A stretch of 44,380 nucleotides of DNA from contig CANMMR010000013.1 in the NCBI GenBank assembly GCA_947499095.1, positions 1-44,380 of the forward strand, read 5' to 3'. Source of the stretch: an uncultured Erythrobacter sp. (GTDB lineage: Bacteria > Pseudomonadota > Alphaproteobacteria > Sphingomonadales > Sphingomonadaceae). Of the stretch, positions 43,164 through 44,380 are shown in pieces; the first letter of the stretch is position 1; every line of letters begins with the position of its first letter. Under the pieces are notes generated by a model. It was not told the DNA's origin. It saw nothing but the letters and a program-made list of their open reading frames with translations, and ran no database searches. The translations under genes were made by a program, and so were the position numbers.

Positions 43164-43536
43164 CTGCTCTCCCAGAAAGCTTGATATGCCATTCGCGCAA
43201 TGCGACGCCTCGCCGATCGCTACGGAAAGGAGCCGGTCCAACTTGGCGAAATCGCGAAGGCACAAAGGATCCCTGCAAACTCCCTAACAACCATCCATTC
43301 GGAGCTAGGTCGATCCGGCGTGATGGAATCGCAGCGTGGGAGAGATGGCGGGTATTGGCTTGCGACGCTGCCCGAAGCTTTGACGTATGGGGATCTCGTC
43401 AAGATGATGCGCGGCTCTATTGCGCGAGTGCCGTGTGCCAGTCGCAATGCTCACGAACGCTGTTCGAACTGCTTGGCCGAGGATGAATGCCGCCTGCGCG
43501 AGCCTATGCTCAAGGTACGCAATCAAACTGCCGAGT
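43164..43536 (+). pseudogene. Rrf2-family regulator, start lost and TGA in the N-terminus
   Basis: The protein reads LLSQKA, stop, YAIRAMRRLADRYGKEPVQLGEIAKAQRIP, the standard Rrf2 opening, where the family has MLSQKARYA. The first codon is CTG (43164) and the Arg codon is TGA (43182-43184), fitting CGA to TGA. The remainder of the winged helix (MESQRGRDGGYWLA, GDLVKMMRGSI) and the cysteine cluster (CASRNAHERCSNCLAEDECRL) are intact. Restart at ATG 43200 would drop only 13 residues but would remove part of the first helix. After about 43536 the frame runs on to 43724 with sequence that no longer resembles the family. Confidence 0.65.
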
Positions 43537-43551
43537 TGCGCCGTGAGTATT

Positions 43552-43705
43552 GCTCGAGCCCCAAATTCCCGTCTTCAATGCGGTGTGCAGAAACGGTATC
43601 GAAGTTCATGCCGATCGGGGCCGTTCGGTCTTCATCTATGATGAAGCGGCGGAACTTAAGAAGTTCAGCGAAAACTATTTCGATGCCCTCCCCCGTGGTC
43701 GCTGA
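43552..43705 (+). pseudogene. Unidentified gene fragment
   Basis: In a different frame from the Rrf2 remnant, about 49 coding-like residues are readable: IPVFNAVCRNGIEVHADRGRS, VFIYDEAAELKKFSENYFDAL, ending at TGA 43703. I see no start and no family. It looks like the 3' end of another lost gene joined to the Rrf2 remnant. Confidence 0.35.
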
Positions 43706-43798
43706 CGCGATGGCAAATTTTTGATCAGTCTACCCAGATCGACAGGCGGTTCGCCTTTCGTAGATCAGCGGACAACGAACTGATCAAATTGATTGTGG

Positions 43799-43818
43799 CA
43801 TCACCTTTTTGGGTGATG
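43799..43818 (+). promoter_or_regulatory. Short hairpin upstream of the acidic repeat protein
   Basis: CATCACC (43799-43805) and GGTGATG (43812-43818) with a TTTTTG loop, 57 bases before the start at 43875. It could be an operator or an RNA hairpin; no partner is known. Confidence 0.3.
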
Positions 43819-43874
43819 TATCGGATCGTGGACATGCTCTAAGGTCGCAGCCAGTTTTTATGGGGGTCCGTATT

Positions 43875-44380
43875 ATGGAAGAGGGTTTGCGTTTTGAGAT
43901 AGATGGGGCCGGTGGAACGTCGGAAGATCCTGCAGTTGCGACATTACTTGGTGGCGGTTTCGTTGTTGCCTACAATCGCAACACGGACCCATATGGCGAT
44001 GGCGAAGACGACATCTATGTCACCTACTTCAATGCGCTCGGCAGCGCGATATCCGTCTCTATCCTCGTAAATACTGCGAATGTCGTCGACGACGACAATC
44101 CGAAAGTCGCGGTTTTATCGGATGGCAAGGTCATTGTCGTGTGGACCCAGGAAGTTCGTACTGGAACGGACGAATGGGGCAACGAAATCTGGGATGAAAT
44201 AGTCTGCGGCCAGTTTCTGGACAGCTTTGGGAATCTCATCGGAGGGCAATTCGTACTTCAGGCAAGCTCGGGCTACGATTCGGCTGCGGAAGTTACGGCG
44301 CTAGATAACGGAGGGTTCGTCTTAGCATGGCAGCACTACGACGAGCAGAATGGATCCTCGGTGCTGTTCCAGCAATTTGG
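43875..44380 (+). CDS. N-terminus of a large acidic repetitive (RTX-like) surface or secreted protein
   Basis: The frame is open to the right edge, giving 168 residues. ATG 43875 has GGGGG 8 bases before it; in-frame ATG 43860 is also possible. There is no Sec signal peptide. The sequence is very acidic and made of degenerate repeats of about 50-60 residues, each with a Gly-Gly-Phe-Val-x-Ala-Trp type strand: GGGFVVAYNRN, DGKVIVVWTQE, NGGFVLAWQHYD, with Asp-rich turns between. This pattern is typical of very large calcium-binding proteins exported by type I secretion, whose signal is C-terminal. The remainder, including any RTX nonapeptides, is outside the window. Base composition is lower in GC than the arsenic operon. 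Confidence 0.7.
   Translation, partial: MEEGLRFEIDGAGGTSEDPAVATLLGGGFVVAYNRNTDPYGDGEDDIYVTYFNALGSAISVSILVNTANVVDDDNPKVAVLSDGKVIVVWTQEVRTGTDEWGNEIWDEIVCGQFLDSFGNLIGGQFVLQASSGYDSAAEVTALDNGGFVLAWQHYDEQNGSSVLFQQF

Overview
The window looks like chromosomal DNA of an alphaproteobacterium of the Sphingomonadales, probably an Erythrobacter/Qipengyuania relative. The evidence is high GC, dense minus-strand operons with 4-base ATGA overlaps, a tryptophan-halogenase/SyrP-like pair, a TonB receptor, thiolase/CaiB genes and a fused caa3 oxidase. This is inference from gene content, not a taxonomic test. I saw no rRNA, tRNA or CRISPR array.

Left part (1-18.2 kb). A 5'-cut flavin halogenase is followed by a SyrP-like dioxygenase with an in-frame stop. 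An aldo/keto reductase overlaps a GH31 sulfoquinovosidase whose headgroup-binding tryptophan is a stop codon. Then come an intact thiolase-like/CoA-transferase/TetR operon and a coupled serine hydrolase - metallophosphoesterase - GMC::hydrolase operon in which the last two genes are disrupted. A TonB receptor is intact; moeA and moaA behind it are eroded. Intact genes and single-lesion pseudogenes alternate, so this is a stretch in recent gene decay.

Middle (18.2-26.5 kb). A tight plus-strand operon encodes a YqcI/YcgG (GntA-like) haem protein, a DUF1989 protein, three small proteins and a GT28-like glycosyltransferase. It meets a GT2 glycosyltransferase and a sucrose-phosphate synthase/phosphatase, which is divergent from a GT4 enzyme. 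A Crp/Fnr regulator follows.

Accessory patch (26.7-31.2 kb). This holds a 5'-truncated gene fused at a visible junction to a small DUF3768-like gene, a frameshifted response regulator, a gene remnant with an in-frame TAG, and a complete IS407-type IS3 element (29705-30974) with a 4-bp CGAC target duplication.

Respiratory block (31.2-40.1 kb, mostly minus strand). CtaG, cytochrome b561, two c-type cytochromes, CoxII with a cytochrome c tail, a CoxI-CoxIII fusion, two small membrane proteins, a PQQ-type sugar dehydrogenase and an ExoD protein are packed together. Together they suggest a caa3 oxidase linked to periplasmic sugar oxidation.

Right end (40.6-44.4 kb). An arsenic operon arsR-arsI-arsC-acr3 has a recognisable promoter/operator. 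It is followed by an Rrf2 regulator that has lost its start and gained a stop, and by the beginning of a large acidic repetitive protein that runs off the window.
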